From IMG/VR virus record IMGVR_UViG_3300044912_000023, positions 1 through 45,967 of that record: 45,967 nt of DNA, one strand, 5' to 3'. The notes beneath the pieces were generated by a model. That model made no database searches and was not told the origin of the DNA. It was given only the letters and a program-made list of their open reading frames with translations. The DNA is from a virus. Below, in pieces: positions 1-13,800 of this stretch (the stretch's first letter is position 1; each line of letters begins with the position of its first letter). The translations under genes were made by a program, and so were the position numbers.

Positions 1-1072
1 CTCCACCGCCACCACCGCCTAGAATAGTACCATTATTTATGAAAGTACTATTTCTAGCATAGTGAGTATTCCAAAAGGCAATAGCTCTTCCAGGATTTGT
101 AGGGGGATAGTCCCAATAATAAGACCAACTTGCATGATTAAAAGGTTCAATATTAGTGCATGTTTTAATACACATTACTAAATTACTATACATACAAACA
201 ACATCACCAGGCTGATAAGTTGTATCTGTTTCGTAATGACCTAATACGTAGTCAGAAGGATCTACATTAGCTATGCCTGAATATACAAATGTAAAGTCAT
301 GATCACTACCTACATCAATGCCTATAATTAACTTAGGTGCTTCCCATAGATAATTATTATTACCGGCAAGCACAGTCATTACTACATTACCATTATAATT
401 GTTACTATCATAGATTGTTACATTTCTATGTATTGACATGCTGAAGTTAGTATATGTGGCCGGTGCACTACCTCCTAATTCAGAATCAGCAACTCCTTTT
501 AGCCTAAGAGCAAGTCTAAACCATCTTATATCATATCGATAAGTTACACTATGATTTGGGTAGTTTGCATCTGCGGTGCTGCCTACACCATATGGCGTAG
601 CTGGATAAAAGCCATCCTCAAACGACCAATCTAAGAGCTGTACATTAACTGTGTTAGAAGGCAGATAATCAATTCCATTAAATCTAATTACAATAAACAC
701 TTCATAATATCCGTACATTGTATTACGAAGATCACCCGAATAACCGAAATTAAATACAGCCCCTTTTGTTAAAGTATTCCCAGCTGCAATATTTACCCAA
801 TAGCCATCTTTATCTTTCCATCTACCTCGTAGCTGATATGTACCATAAGTTTCACCACCTGTCCACGTAAAGATACAACTATTTTGGGTAATAGTATTAA
901 CAGATAAAACTGGTGGCGTATTGTTTTCAGGTGAAAGGTCTGGATATAAATTTACAGGAGCAGGATAAGGGTCTGCTAATAATAAATCTCTAACTACAGG
1001 TTCATTTAAGCTTGTTGTTGCTGTTGTAGTTCTGCCTAAGTCTACATTTACATCACTTATGCTGTATGGCAT
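1..1072 (-). CDS. Tail fibre tip / adhesin-like protein, 3' end cut by window edge
   Basis: An uninterrupted reading frame of 357 codons starts at the ATG at 1072 and runs off the left edge. The start has a GAGGA ribosome site 9 bases upstream and overlaps the end of the preceding fibre gene by 20 bases, so translation is probably coupled. Residues about 45-115 are beta-rich and look like a fibronectin/Ig-type module. Residues about 283-318 have the spacing of a CBM5/12-like chitin-binding module (Tyr, Gly-Asp-Val-Val, then Pro and Trp). The visible end is a run of six glycines, reminiscent of the glycine-rich tips of phage adhesins. The product is inferred to sit at the distal tail and bind a surface glycan. 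Family is not certain; position after a fibre and composition are the main arguments. Confidence 0.6.
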   Translation of the reverse strand, partial: MPYSISDVNVDLGRTTTATTSLNEPVVRDLLLADPYPAPVNLYPDLSPENNTPPVLSVNTITQNSCIFTWTGGETYGTYQLRGRWKDKDGYWVNIAAGNTLTKGAVFNFGYSGDLRNTMYGYYEVFIVIRFNGIDYLPSNTVNVQLLDWSFEDGFYPATPYGVGSTADANYPNHSVTYRYDIRWFRLALRLKGVADSELGGSAPATYTNFSMSIHRNVTIYDSNNYNGNVVMTVLAGNNNYLWEAPKLIIGIDVGSDHDFTFVYSGIANVDPSDYVLGHYETDTTYQPGDVVCMYSNLVMCIKTCTNIEPFNHASWSYYWDYPPTNPGRAIAFWNTHYARNSTFINNGTILGGGGGG

Positions 1073-4000
1073 TTCTAAGTTCCTCTATAATTTCTTGTTG
1101 AGCTTTAAAACCCTCAATAAGTAAAGGTATAATTTTAGCGTAATCTACCGCTAAGAATCCATCACTACGTTTTCTAACAGCTTCTGGTAATACTCTTTCT
1201 ACTTCTTGCGCAAGTACACCAACATCCCATTCCTTAACAAAATCAGAATCTTGTTTAGCATAATAATCTTCTGCCCATTTAAAGTTGTTACCTGATATTG
1301 ATTTTAACTTTCCAATAGGATCATATATCTTACGTACACATTCTTTTAATCTTTCATCAGAAGAATAATAAGCAGTAATATTAGCATTTGATTGGAAGTT
1401 AGCATTTAAAGTTACAGTAGATCCGCTATATGAAAACAATCCAAGCAACGTGCCTTCCGTTGAGTTAATACCAGATAAAGAAGTAGGCCTATTTGTTACG
1501 TTACTGCTCCAATCTGCGCCAACGGTAGCCCCGGCTTCTGCAGAGCTTTCATTCATACGATAAATAGTTACCATATAAGAGTATCCGCCAATAGTACAAG
1601 TGGCTGTTGCTGCGCGAGATGTACCCATATTAGACGTACTAATTACAGCATTTTGAGCACTAGTAGAGGGATTCCCACCATTAAAGCCTGAAAATGACCA
1701 TACATAACTTGTACTAGTAATATCTGACGACTTAACAGCTGTTAGGGTTATATTACTATTACCTGATCCAGAATATATGTTATCAACCGAATAGAAAGCT
1801 AACTCTCTGCTAGATGTTATAAATAGATTAGGGCCAATATCTCCTTTATCGCCTTTTGGAATTGTTAGGTTTAACACAGGGCTAGCACTTGTTCCACTTA
1901 TACTTGCAGCACTACTAGAGCCTGCGCTACCTGTTGTAACTGTACCCACACTAAATGCGGCAACAGGCCCAATATCACCCCTAGGGATTGTAAAATTAAA
2001 TACAGCTGCAGATGTAGTTCCGCTATTTGAAACTGCAGCGTTTGTGCCTGCATTACCAGTGGTTACTGTACCTACAGTAATACTACCTGCATTACCAGCA
2101 TCCCCCTTATCACCCTTCGGTATTGTAAAGTTAAATTTAGCGGCTGTAGAAGTGCTTGACGCATCCAATGTAACACTAGCAGATGAGCCTGCAGTACCTG
2201 TTGTAGTACTATTAGCTGTTATTGTAGGCGGTAATCCTTGATCACCTTTTGGTATTGAAATATTAAGGATAGCCGAAGAAGCTGTACCTACGTTCGTAAT
2301 GGCAACATTAGAGCCAGCAGCACCTGTAGATACAGTACCAATAGAAATTGTTCCCGCATCACCCTTATCACCTTGTGGTAGTACAAAATCAAAACTATTA
2401 TTTAAACCTGTTAATGTGCGAGTTACAGCAGCTGTGATACCTTTTGTAACAGTCCCAATAGAAATGGTTTGTACAGCACCCGTAGCGCCTACATCTCCTC
2501 TAGGTATTGTAATATTAAGAATACCAGCAGACGCTGTCCCTGTGTTAGTAATTGCAACAGTAGAACCTGGAGCACCTGTAGCTATTGTACCTAATGCTAA
2601 AGTACCTGTATCACCTTTTGGACCTTCATTTACAATAGGTACATATACCTCATCTATCTTAATTGTTCTAGCAGAATCTGAATAGATGATTGCTTTAACG
2701 TAACTTGAACCACTAGTAATAGTTGCAGCCTTTGTTGAAGTACTTGCAGCAGAGGCATTAACTTCTACGCCATCTAAATACACACGCCAAAACGCTGCAT
2801 AATCTACGAAAGCACCAACCCCTGTTCTAGCATACGAATTAAAAGTAATTTGAGTTTTATTCAAAGTTCCAGTTGCAGCATTCTTAGTTAGGATTGGATC
2901 AACAGGCTCTACCTTATACATAGTAGTAGAAACCCCATCAATACCATCAGCACCTCTAATTCTAACCCAATCATATGCAGCAGCACTAGTAGACTCTGTA
3001 GCCGTCAGCTTATTTACAGCAATACCCATAAACTTCATAGTATCGCTATAAGTATCTGTCATGCCTGTGCCATCAGCAGCAGTTGCATATTTAATCCAAG
3101 TATAAGAGCCTGGACCAGACCCGCTAATAGGATAGATTACAGCATCTGACCAAGTAACATCTGTTGTTACATCTACTGTTTGGCTAACAATCTTTGCTCT
3201 AACTACCCAAAGCGTCATACCACCTGGTGCAGCACCTGGATAAGCTGTCCATGAATTAGAACCGCCTGTAGGCCAGCTATACGTGTCATCTGCCCATGTA
3301 TAAGTAGAAGTACCTGAAGGTTTTATAGTAGGCTCATCTACTGCCCATTTATACATTTCAATAAATACACGGCTTGTACCGTTATAAGCTTTTGGAATAC
3401 TCAGTGCAATTGTACGGTCACTAGGTGTGCCACCTAACGTAACTGCAGCTGTTGTACCTGCTGCTGTAGATGTAGCTGTTACGCTACTAATTACGCCTGC
3501 ATCACCTTTCTCACCACGTGGCAACCCAAAGTTAAATACAGCGGCTGTAGATGTCCCTGAGTTAACTACAGTAGGAGTAGAACCATATGCTATTGCACTT
3601 ACAGTACCGACATTGATTGTGCCAGTATTGCCTGTATCACCTTTTGTCCCTGTATCACCCTTTGGTCCAGGAATCTCAATAAGCTGAGGTGCAATGAATT
3701 TACTTGCAACTGTAGGGCCGTTTGCAGTTAACTTTGCGCTAATTACTAAACCCCACCGACAAGTAGCTAAAGGAACATTAACAGCACCATTATTTAAATT
3801 ACTTACAGGTATAGCATTACCTGCATAGCCATATTGTGACATTGAGTAGGCTGACCAGACTACGCTAGTGACATCTGAAGTAGACGTTCCTAAGCTTTTC
3901 AATAATGAAAATATTAAAAACTCTAATACAGGAACACCTGTTATATGATTACAATCAATATATGTAGTACCGCCTAAAATATCATATCTCTCAGCAGCAC

Positions 4001-4859
4001 CTGGATCGCCCTTAGGCAGTACAAAATCTAGTGTAAAATCACCAGCAGTGCCTGTCTTAGTTACAGAAGGGTTATCACCCTTTGTTACAGTACCTACTGT
4101 AAAGTTAGCGGAGACACCGGAAGCACTCATAGCTGTTGGCGTTTTAGGTATCCAAGCAATTGAGCCACTACTTGCCATCCCTGCGGTTACTTCAACAGTA
4201 TTTGTAACTCTCCATAATGTTTGCCCTAAGACAGCCGCTGGAGGGTTTACAGCCCAACCGTTAAGTTGAAAACCTGCGTCTGCCGCTGTTACTCCTGTTA
4301 CCATATCTCTTGTAAAACTGCCAACAGGGTTTTGCGTAGGTGCTGAAAGAGCTACTTGGTAAAAAGATATATCAAACAATGACTTGCCCGATTCTCCTGT
4401 AGATGTTAATAGCGTCCAGTCAGCATTTTCTTCTGGTGTAGAGCCTTGATTAGCTCTTAATGCCCACCATTTCTTTCCTTGATAGCTTACTACATCGCCT
4501 TTTGAGTAATAATACGATCCTGAATATAAACCTAAATACGCATTGTGAGTTGAATAAGCTTCACAATTAAGATCTTCTGGACCATCTACTAGTGTTGCTA
4601 TGACATCCCAAGTATCTGTTGCTGGGATATATTGAGATAAAGTATTAGGGGTAACTGAAGTGTTAACCCACAATTGCCCCATTACTTGTTCTGTCGGCGC
4701 TGTTGCCGATTTAGTCGGAAGGACTGAAATATAGCTCCAGTCCTCTCCATTAAATTCGACAGTAGTACCAGGTTTTATAACTTGTCCTGTAGTAGGATCA
4801 GTTACATTGGCGTCAGCAGTGTTAGTCCACTGATCACCTGCTGCTACGTACGTTGTCAT
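1053..4859 (-). CDS. Tail fibre with collagen-like modules and C-terminal peptidase S74 chaperone
   Basis: 1268 residues. Residues about 110-150 resemble a CBM5/12 carbohydrate-binding module (Gly-Asp-Val-Val-Ser-Tyr, later Trp-Thr). About nine copies of a roughly 40-residue beta module follow, each ending in an Ile/Leu-Pro-Lys/Arg-Gly-Asp-Lys-Gly collagen-like stretch. The last 102 residues are an intramolecular chaperone of the peptidase S74 family: SDERLK at residue 1167, then VGVLAQEVERVLPEAV and VDYAKIIPLLIEG. In this family the domain trimerises the fibre and then cleaves itself off just before the Ser of the SDERLK motif, so a mature fibre of about 1166 residues is expected. ATG at 4859 has an AGGAG site. 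It lies 8 bases after the tail hub gene. It is inferred to be a receptor-binding fibre. Confidence 0.88.
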   Translation of the reverse strand: MTTYVAAGDQWTNTADANVTDPTTGQVIKPGTTVEFNGEDWSYISVLPTKSATAPTEQVMGQLWVNTSVTPNTLSQYIPATDTWDVIATLVDGPEDLNCEAYSTHNAYLGLYSGSYYYSKGDVVSYQGKKWWALRANQGSTPEENADWTLLTSTGESGKSLFDISFYQVALSAPTQNPVGSFTRDMVTGVTAADAGFQLNGWAVNPPAAVLGQTLWRVTNTVEVTAGMASSGSIAWIPKTPTAMSASGVSANFTVGTVTKGDNPSVTKTGTAGDFTLDFVLPKGDPGAAERYDILGGTTYIDCNHITGVPVLEFLIFSLLKSLGTSTSDVTSVVWSAYSMSQYGYAGNAIPVSNLNNGAVNVPLATCRWGLVISAKLTANGPTVASKFIAPQLIEIPGPKGDTGTKGDTGNTGTINVGTVSAIAYGSTPTVVNSGTSTAAVFNFGLPRGEKGDAGVISSVTATSTAAGTTAAVTLGGTPSDRTIALSIPKAYNGTSRVFIEMYKWAVDEPTIKPSGTSTYTWADDTYSWPTGGSNSWTAYPGAAPGGMTLWVVRAKIVSQTVDVTTDVTWSDAVIYPISGSGPGSYTWIKYATAADGTGMTDTYSDTMKFMGIAVNKLTATESTSAAAYDWVRIRGADGIDGVSTTMYKVEPVDPILTKNAATGTLNKTQITFNSYARTGVGAFVDYAAFWRVYLDGVEVNASAASTSTKAATITSGSSYVKAIIYSDSARTIKIDEVYVPIVNEGPKGDTGTLALGTIATGAPGSTVAITNTGTASAGILNITIPRGDVGATGAVQTISIGTVTKGITAAVTRTLTGLNNSFDFVLPQGDKGDAGTISIGTVSTGAAGSNVAITNVGTASSAILNISIPKGDQGLPPTITANSTTTGTAGSSASVTLDASSTSTAAKFNFTIPKGDKGDAGNAGSITVGTVTTGNAGTNAAVSNSGTTSAAVFNFTIPRGDIGPVAAFSVGTVTTGSAGSSSAASISGTSASPVLNLTIPKGDKGDIGPNLFITSSRELAFYSVDNIYSGSGNSNITLTAVKSSDITSTSYVWSFSGFNGGNPSTSAQNAVISTSNMGTSRAATATCTIGGYSYMVTIYRMNESSAEAGATVGADWSSNVTNRPTSLSGINSTEGTLLGLFSYSGSTVTLNANFQSNANITAYYSSDERLKECVRKIYDPIGKLKSISGNNFKWAEDYYAKQDSDFVKEWDVGVLAQEVERVLPEAVRKRSDGFLAVDYAKIIPLLIEGFKAQQEIIEELRNAIQHK

Positions 4860-4867
4860 TTATACTC

Positions 4868-7800
4868 CTATAAAATTAAAGTTGGTAAAACGTTACCTGC
4901 CAATAAGCTTTTAGCAAATATATCATTAGCAGTTTTAGACCAAGCAGGTAGTTTGCCCTTCGAGTTGATAACACGAGTATAATAACCGCCTGTATCTGTA
5001 ACCAAGGCTTTGGTTGCAACCTTATTAGCGTTCATTAACTTAACAGTTTTAAAGATTTCGCTAGATGATAAATCAACAAAAGGCTCCCATTGACCGTTAC
5101 GACCTCTGTATAGCGTTCTTGTACCATTTAAGTTTACTGTTGTGCTTAGCAGAACACTACCCTCATACGGTATAGTTGCTGCTGGAGTGGCTTGTATTAA
5201 TCCTCCAATCTTAGCTTCTTTTGGTTGCCAGAGTAGGCGATCTATATCCCAATATACAATACCATTTGAGGCTACACCAGATTGAACATCAGCTGAAGTA
5301 TTCTTCCAATAAAATCCAGGCTTGTTTGGCGGTTCAATAGGAGAGCTGTAAGTATGAATTATACCCTCTTTTGAAGCACGAGCTGCATTAAACTTCTTAA
5401 TAACTTCGTCTTCAGTAAGCTGAGACCAGCCAGCACTATTAAAGTACCCATAGCTTAGATGTTCAATACCTGCTGTTGTACTTCCTGAAGTGTTTAGCCA
5501 ATAGTCACCAACAATTGCGAACTCATGCGGTAATGAGCCTGCTGTATCTTTTAACACATATGACTTGTTTGCTGAGAATACATACCCTGTATTAGCCGAT
5601 ATAACCATTGGCGTATTAAATGCAGCAGGACGTTTAAGACTAGACTTAATTGTTGAATCTTTAATGCCCTTTGTATACGTATTTTCGCTAATAAGATGAT
5701 ACGCAAATACGGCAATATTATAATAATTCAAAGCCTTCTTAGTCTTCATAGGCATGTTTGAAAAAGTATATTCACGCTGGTCAACATCTGTTGTGACAAA
5801 AGTGTGCTTAACAGTAAGTTTATTTAAATCAATCATAGCATCGGGAGAAGTATTTGTATCTTCTCTTAAATAGATAAGAAAGCCATCAATAGGATTTATT
5901 AGCGTATTCGTGATTGGATCTAATATCTGTGCTAGAACATACTCCCATTTGACCAGGATATCAACATTAGTTTCTAATGTGCTACCAGTCAATACCATTC
6001 CTGTTCCATCCATTGGATATGTAGGGGCTGGTACTGTAGCTGTCATGCCTGCTAATCCGCCATTATTTGTTAAATCCCAATCACCGATTGCATCCGACAG
6101 CGTAACAACCTTGGTACCACCTACATTTACACCTGCCTTTATGATTGCCTGTGTTTGTGGTTGATACAAATTACCATTAACGTGACTACGAGCTATTGGC
6201 CCTACAATTAAAAATCTCTTACCATAAGTTAACCTATCAGGTCTAGTAGCTGTTGGCAAATTTCCCGCAGCTTTATAGACACTATCATAAACTTCTCTAA
6301 AAGCACAAACAAATACTGTTCTAAATAGTGTTGTTTTAGACTCAGGTATTTCAACTGTAAAGTGTGCACTAGCCACTGTAGAGTCTACGTCAATAAACTT
6401 TGCATCTGGTTTTGCAAATAAAGTTTTATGAGTAAGATCACTTATATTGGCTTGTTCAGGTAGTGTAGCCTCATAATAGATAAACCCATCTATATCTGTT
6501 AAACTTCCTGTAAAGTAAAAGTCAATAACTAGATTGACATTACCAGAAGTACAACCAATAATATTATAGCTAAGTGCTAAATTAGTTACGGGTACAATCT
6601 TAGCGGTGGACTTATTGTTAGTTACGTCAAAATCAGCAATAGTTTCTGTAAGCTTGTTAATAGCTATTGTATTTCCATAACTATCCTTTAAGCCGGCTCT
6701 TATATACAAGTCTCCGGTAAATAGACTGGGAGTAGCTAGGGGGTGAGTTCTTACAATAGTAGATACAATATACGATTTCTTTTCTTTAGTACCAAGCTCT
6801 ATAAGAGTTGCACCTTTTTGAATAAGCTTAGCTTGTCCAGCAGATATTGCACGATATGCAAAGATAAAGACTACTCGATAGGGTATTGCCTTTGCTTCAG
6901 GCATTTTTACTTCATACTTATATGTACCGTTATCTATAGCTACATAATCTTTTGCATCAATAAATCTTGCAGCAGGATTAATAATCATCTTTGCAACTGT
7001 AGGAGCAGCTATATCAGCGGTTGGCAGTCCAGTAGCGTTAGGTAATACAGTTTGCTCTAAAATACAAAAACCATCAATACTGTCATCTGCACCAGTTGCA
7101 GGCGATATAACAACTCCATTATAGAAGAAATTAAGCGTGTAATCTACATTGCCCGAACTATTTGCAGAACTATCGTAAACAATAGGCGCTGGTGTTGTAG
7201 GGATTATAGGTAATGCTGTTATTGCCGTTAATGTTCTGTTATTACCGTCATTCCAATCTGTAATAACTGTATACAGATCTGTTAAATTGGTCGTTGTGCC
7301 TGTTTTATCTTCAATTACATCGCCCTTAATAATAACATTACCGCTATACTTTGTTGTACCGGCCTTAAGGACAGGAGATACATAGTATGGTATTTTAGTT
7401 GTACCATCGGTATAAGTGGCTTTGGAAGTTTTAGCACCTGATGCATATCTAAATGCAAAAATATATACAGCATGATTTAGTGCGCCAGGAACATTAGCTG
7501 CTTCAACAGAATACTTGAATCTACCATTTGGCTGTAGTATGCCATTAGCTGCATCAACAAATTTTGTAAATGTCTTTTTAGTCTCCATAATTTGCTTTAC
7601 AGTCAAATTTTCAAATTGGACTAAATCTGCAGTATCTTTACTTATAACACAAAAAGCATATCCAGATGTTACAGCTATTACATTACTTGCTTCAAATGTG
7701 ATTTGCAGATTTACACTACTACTGACAGCATCTGCGTTAGAATAAGTAAATGCAACCGTACCATCAGTAGGCGCTACTAATGCTACGTTACTATTAATAA

Positions 7801-10800
7801 CATTTACTCTAAGGCCGTTTTCAAAGATTTCAGATACTTTGATTGTGGTGCCGTCTTCCAGAGTTATTTCCATGTCTTTGTTTACAACATCAGTATAACG
7901 ACTCGGCGCACTCTTTTCTACAATAGTGGTGCCAAGCACTGTTGGTGAAGAAACAGCATAATACTCACCTTTGTGCTTTAATTTGGAGAAGGCGTAATTA
8001 TCCCAGGTATCTTTTGATAGTATTCTAAAAGCAAATACAAAACCAACTCGATGACTTTCCGTACCCATATCGGGTACTCTAACAACTCTTGAGCCTGTAC
8101 CAATTTGTACAATCTGATGTTTAATATTGTTTAAAACATCTTCGCAAGTATAATCAGAAAGTATATAGTCAGTTGTACCTGGGGCATATCTAACGTTATT
8201 ATAGCATACTACAAAACCACTTATGGCTGCATCAAGAGGGTATTGCCAGTTTATAAAACCATCAGTACGGCCATCTCCATTTTTATCAGGAGAATACGTA
8301 ACTGTAATATCTGTTACAGGATTTAAGACTGTTCCATTTACACTAAGTTGTTCCTTACTTGTATTTAAAAGATCTAAAACGCCATCAGGAAATTGCTTCA
8401 CAAGTGATTGCGCTTTCTTAAACGGGCCTAGTATATTTCCATACTGATCTTTTATTGTAATAACAAATATAAGTCTTGCAACACCTTGTGTAATTGTACC
8501 AAAATCTTTACTCGTAACAACCCCGTTAATTACTTCTAAAGAAGGTGTACCTGTAAGATTTTCTTTTTCAAAAGTTACACTATAGGTATTAGGTAATGCG
8601 CCAACAAGCGTAACAGCAGTTGCTGAGTACACAACATCTACATTATTGTTTTGAACAACAATACCTGTAGTTGCATTAGAATAATCAGAAACATCTGCCA
8701 ATGTTGTAGGAATATAAACTAATTCTTTTGTTAACCTTATATCAATTCCGGAACCTGTTTCACCCTTTTCACCTTTAATCTTAAATGGTGTACCAGTAAC
8801 AGTAGTTAAAAAGCCATCACTACTTGTGTCAATACGCATCCATTCAGTAGTGGTACTTGGTGCTTGTGACCACCCTGTAGCTACATTAGCACTGTTAAAG
8901 TAATACTTTGTATTATTATCATCTAAGATTTGCTTTGGAAATGACCATGTTGTAGTTGTTATCAAAGGATCTGTACTAATAGATGCATGTGATTCCCAAA
9001 GAATACCTGGCAACGGAGGAATTCCATCTTTCCATTCGGTATTCACCGGAAGACTGCCAGAAGTAAGGCCTGTTGGTGCTTCTAACGGTGGATTATTTGC
9101 AGCACGTCTAGTGAATACAGTACTCTTAAATACTGCATAACCGTCATCACCTTTTTCACCTTTTATCTTGAAAGGTGTTCCAGTAATAGTTGTTAAGAAC
9201 CCGTCAATACTGGTATCAATACGCATCCACACAGTATTAATGTCTGGTGTTTCAGACCAACCTGTAGTTGCATTAGTAGTATTAAAATAGTACTTAGTCT
9301 TATCATCATTAATAACAGCTTCAGGATCACTCCAAATAGGCGTAGCTGCAGTAACATCATTTGTAAATGTAGTGTATGATTGCCATACAATACCTTCACC
9401 GCTTGGTATACCATCTTCCCATTCTGTTTCTACAGGACGCGGTTGTTCAAAAGAACCACCAGTAGGCTTTGTATTAACAGGGTTATTTGCAGCACGTCTA
9501 GTAAATACAGTACTCTTAAATGAAATAAAACCAGGATTACCCTTCTCACCCTTGATCTTGATCCCTGTACCATATACAAAGTTTACACCATCAACGGATG
9601 TACCAATACGCATGTATACAGCGCCTTCAAATTCATTGTCTTGCCATGTACTATTGTCAGAACTATTTGTAAGACTGAATTGATAATCCGTATTGCTATC
9701 ATCTAGAATACGAACAGGTGTAGACCAGTTGGTAGCTGCTTCTGCAGGATCATTTGAAAAAGTTCTATATGAACTCCAGAGTACCCCAGGTAAGGCAGGT
9801 ATTCCGTCAGTCCATACTCCATCGGTTGGCAAACCATCACTATTAAAACTACCACCAGAAGGTAATGGAGGTGTAGGTAAGGGAATCCCTTTTGTTCTGG
9901 TGAATACAGTACTAACAAAACTTGTATAACCAGGAACGCCTTTTTCACCTTTTATTTTTGAAGGAGCACCATATGACCAAGTTGTACCACCATCTTCAGA
10001 ATAATTAATACGCATATAGATTGCAAGCGTAGGGTCTTTACTAGCATCATCAGAATCGTACCACGCATTGCTATCAACAGGATCGCTATTATTAAGCTGA
10101 AACTTAGTCTTGTCGTTAGTAACCATTAAAGTTACTGTATTCCAAGTAGAATCTTGTGGCGATTGGCCGTCACTAGTAAATAATCTATTAGAAGTATAAA
10201 TCTTACCTGTACCAGCAGGAATACCATCAGACCAGGGGGCACTAGGAATACCTCTTGGAAATGTACCGCCAGTAGGCAAAGGTGGTATTGTATTGCCTGT
10301 ACTTCTAGTAAACACAGTAGATAAGAAACTAGTTTGAGGTGCTTCGCCCTTAACCTTATAAGCTGCTCCCCATTCCCATGGACCATCTGCACCATCTTTA
10401 GATATACCAACTCTCATATACAACGTTGTTAATCCAGGCGCATCCGCCCAGTCTGCATAACTTGTTGTAGGTGGATTGACAGAGCTATATTGATACTTTG
10501 TTGTAGCAGTGTTTGCCACTAACTGTGGTGTTTGCCATGCCGTTTGATGCGGTGGTTGCTCGTCAGCCGTGAATATTCGCGTTGTCTGCCACAAGCGTGC
10601 CGTGCCATCAGGGATGCCATCCTCCCACGCCAGCGTGCCAAGTGGGTCAGTTGCTGTGCCTGCTGTGGGTGTCGGCAGTAGGTACGTACCACCAGTCGGT
10701 GCAACAGGCGGTGTATCACTCGCATACCGTAAGAACGCATAACCAGTTGATTGCGGTTGTGATAATGACTTCTCTTTCATACGCGCAGACTCGACACCAA

Positions 10801-13800
10801 TACCGTAGTAGTCGTATCCAGTCACTGTGTACCAACGATCTAAATCGTCAGCTGTAGGAAATGTACAACTATTACTAACTGTTGTTACTGTATTTTCTGC
10901 AGTTGTTGCTGTTTCAGTTGCATATTGTTTAAATTCATACTTAACAATATCATCTTCAGACATGATTGCAGCTTTTACAAACACAGCCTTAACAGTTGGT
11001 GTTAGTTCTAAAGTTGTTACTAAAGGTGCTGCATTCGTAATAGTAGAAACTTTAGGTGTTGCCGATAGCAATCCTGCAGAATCAACTGTATATACACGAA
11101 CTTTAAAGCTACGAGTTAATGTTCCGAACAACTCTAAATTCATTGTATCAGTAACTAGCAAAGAACCTGCATCATCTTTATCAGGTGTAATTACATAAGC
11201 CTTCTTTAATACATCTGCGGTAGTAAGCACTTGAACAAGATAATGTTTTAAGAAAGTACTTGCTGAACGGTTTGAAGAATTAGCTTGCCAAACAATCTTA
11301 GCGTCTTTAGAATCAAATACTGTATCGGTACGTCCTTCAATAGTTAATACTGCAGGCGCATCTAATTCTGATACACTCAAATTAAGATCAACACCATCAA
11401 AGGTAGCTAATATAACGCCATTATAAACTTCAGCATAATCTGTTGTAGCTTTAATAATCTTATCATTAACAAAATCAAAGTAGATAAACAACAGGCCTTC
11501 TGTCCATGTGGCTGTACCCGCTGGTAAAGCTTTTAATAGAACACCGCTCTCATATACATTACAGGCCGTCCAATTTACAATAAGATTACTACGTGACACT
11601 GTTAACCCATCAAATAGATACGAGTCATAAACATCTATTATTTGTGCTTTATCACCAGTATAGATTGTAGTAGAACGACGCCCAGATGTGCTAACAGCCA
11701 TTACTGAAAATATTGCGCTAAAAGCTTCTAGCTTAGGTAATACATAATAATTTTCAGCTACGCGCCCTAACTCCCTAAAGATTGGAGCATTGTTAGTTCG
11801 AACGGGTCCATCGGCTTCGTGTACAGATACAATATAATAAGCCAAATCTACAGAATCACTTGGAGCGTCCCAAGTTAAAGTACCTGATGTAATTAATCGG
11901 GAACTACCCGTAGGTATGTATTTAAGATTTCTTGGCGGATTAAAAAGATTACTATAAATATTTGGCGGAACCATAAACTGGTCATCTTTTTGCGACCAAG
12001 CTAATTGTAAATGATCAAAGCGTTGCGCGGTTACTTCACAATTATTGCCCTCAACAATCTTAACAGAATTGATTCTAAATATTTCACCTGCAAGATTAAG
12101 TGTAGGACTGTTGAGTTTAACGAAATCGCCAGGCTCTAGATAATTCTCTCTTACAACATATTTGAATTTAATTACAAAAGACGATCGACTCATCCTTACG
12201 TATTCTTCTGCCTTAGCTGCTGCATGATAGGGGTCTGTCATTGCTTCAACTGAAGTTTCCATTTCTAACTTAGTACCGCCATCTTCTTCTAAGAAGACTG
12301 AGTATGTCGTACTAGTGTTATCAATTTCTAATACATCTGAGTAAGCTGATTCACGAGTTGTCCACAATATTTTAGGGCCATTAGTCATCCTAGCAGCTAC
12401 AGCTTTGTCTCCCTTAGTATTTGTTCCCCATATTTCTATATGAAAAACTTGTGTTTCACCCGGCAGAATTGGTAATGTGATTGTAGATGTTTTTACTGAT
12501 TTCCAGTCTTTGTGTTGTTGATCTAAATAAAGGTTACTAGTGGTTTTGTCGCTAACCTTAATTCTAATCTGATTATCACCTGTGTACTCTAACTTAACAG
12601 GTCCGAGCAGATTAGTAATGGGGTCCATAACATCTTCATAAGTCAAAATGATATGATAGCTTAAGTATGTAGTATTAAGAGTAGATCCCCAGACACCTAC
12701 AGAGTTTAATAAATTGGCGCCCTTATTAAAGGTACCATCATCATTGTCTTCTGTGTAACTATAATCTGCAATAGGGTATTTCTTACCGCCAACACCTTTA
12801 TAAACCTTACCAGGAAACTTAGGAGGCCAGCTTACAGAATCTTCTTTAAAATTAGACAATTCATTATGAAACTTAACTGTACAGTAATTTAAGCGATCAC
12901 TAGCTGAAGGTAAATTAATTTCAACTTCTTGGTCAAGCACTAAGTCATCTTCACCAAGCTCAGCTACAATAAACAAATCATCATTACTTGTATGTGTGTA
13001 TTGAAGACTTAATTTATACTGCCCTTGTGACCACACTAAACGTGCATCACCCATACTAGTTAGCATGCCGGTGATATTATCTCTAATTGGCTTCTTAGTG
13101 TCAATGACCATGTTGCATTCATAAAGAGGCAAAGCTCTAGTATGAATATTGCGATCTCCTTCTGTATTCTGCCAAATCTTTCCCGCTGTTGTTACACTTG
13201 GCTCAACAATATAATCACAAACTAAAGAAGCAGCTTCAAAGCTTGGAAGATTAATCTCTTCAATAGGAATTGATGCACCAGAGAGACCGTCTAATAGATA
13301 GTCTAACAAACACCAAGCTGGGTTATTACTATACTCAAAATTTGTATTTAGTACTCCATTTACAACCTTACGAACTTTCTTGCCTTCTATATAGAACTGT
13401 AGGCTAGGTGGTTGGCTAAACTGTGGATCGTCTCTATCTGTACGTACTGTAGCAGAAGCATATACCATATTATTAAAAGTAGCATCTGATCTTTCAGGGA
13501 AATTAGCTGCAATAATACTGTCTGCAACATTCATCGCTAGGTCGTAATGTACATCAATCCTAACAGCTGTACGAGCCTTTTTCGGGTCACTCCATTTATG
13601 CTTTTCACCAGTAGCAAGGTTATCTGGAGCACCAAATGTAGCTAAGGTTGCGTCATCTAAATAACGCGATGATTCTAATACAACATCAATTACACCACCA
13701 ATCGGGCCTTGACAAATTGCTTGTTGAAAGTATAAAAATTCATTCTTCCTACCGTTAATACTTTTTGCTAATTGAGTGAGAATTTCAGTTGTACCTGTAC

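Noticed and set aside
2044-3687. Plus-strand frames rich in Pro/Val within the fibre gene
   Set aside because: They are mirror frames of the collagen-like repeats (Gly codons read as Pro on the other strand). No ribosome sites fit, and the minus-strand frame is far longer.
10582-11198. Plus-strand frames overlapping the GC-rich tail hub region
   Set aside because: They lie wholly inside the continuous 3098-codon minus-strand gene and show no recognisable domain.
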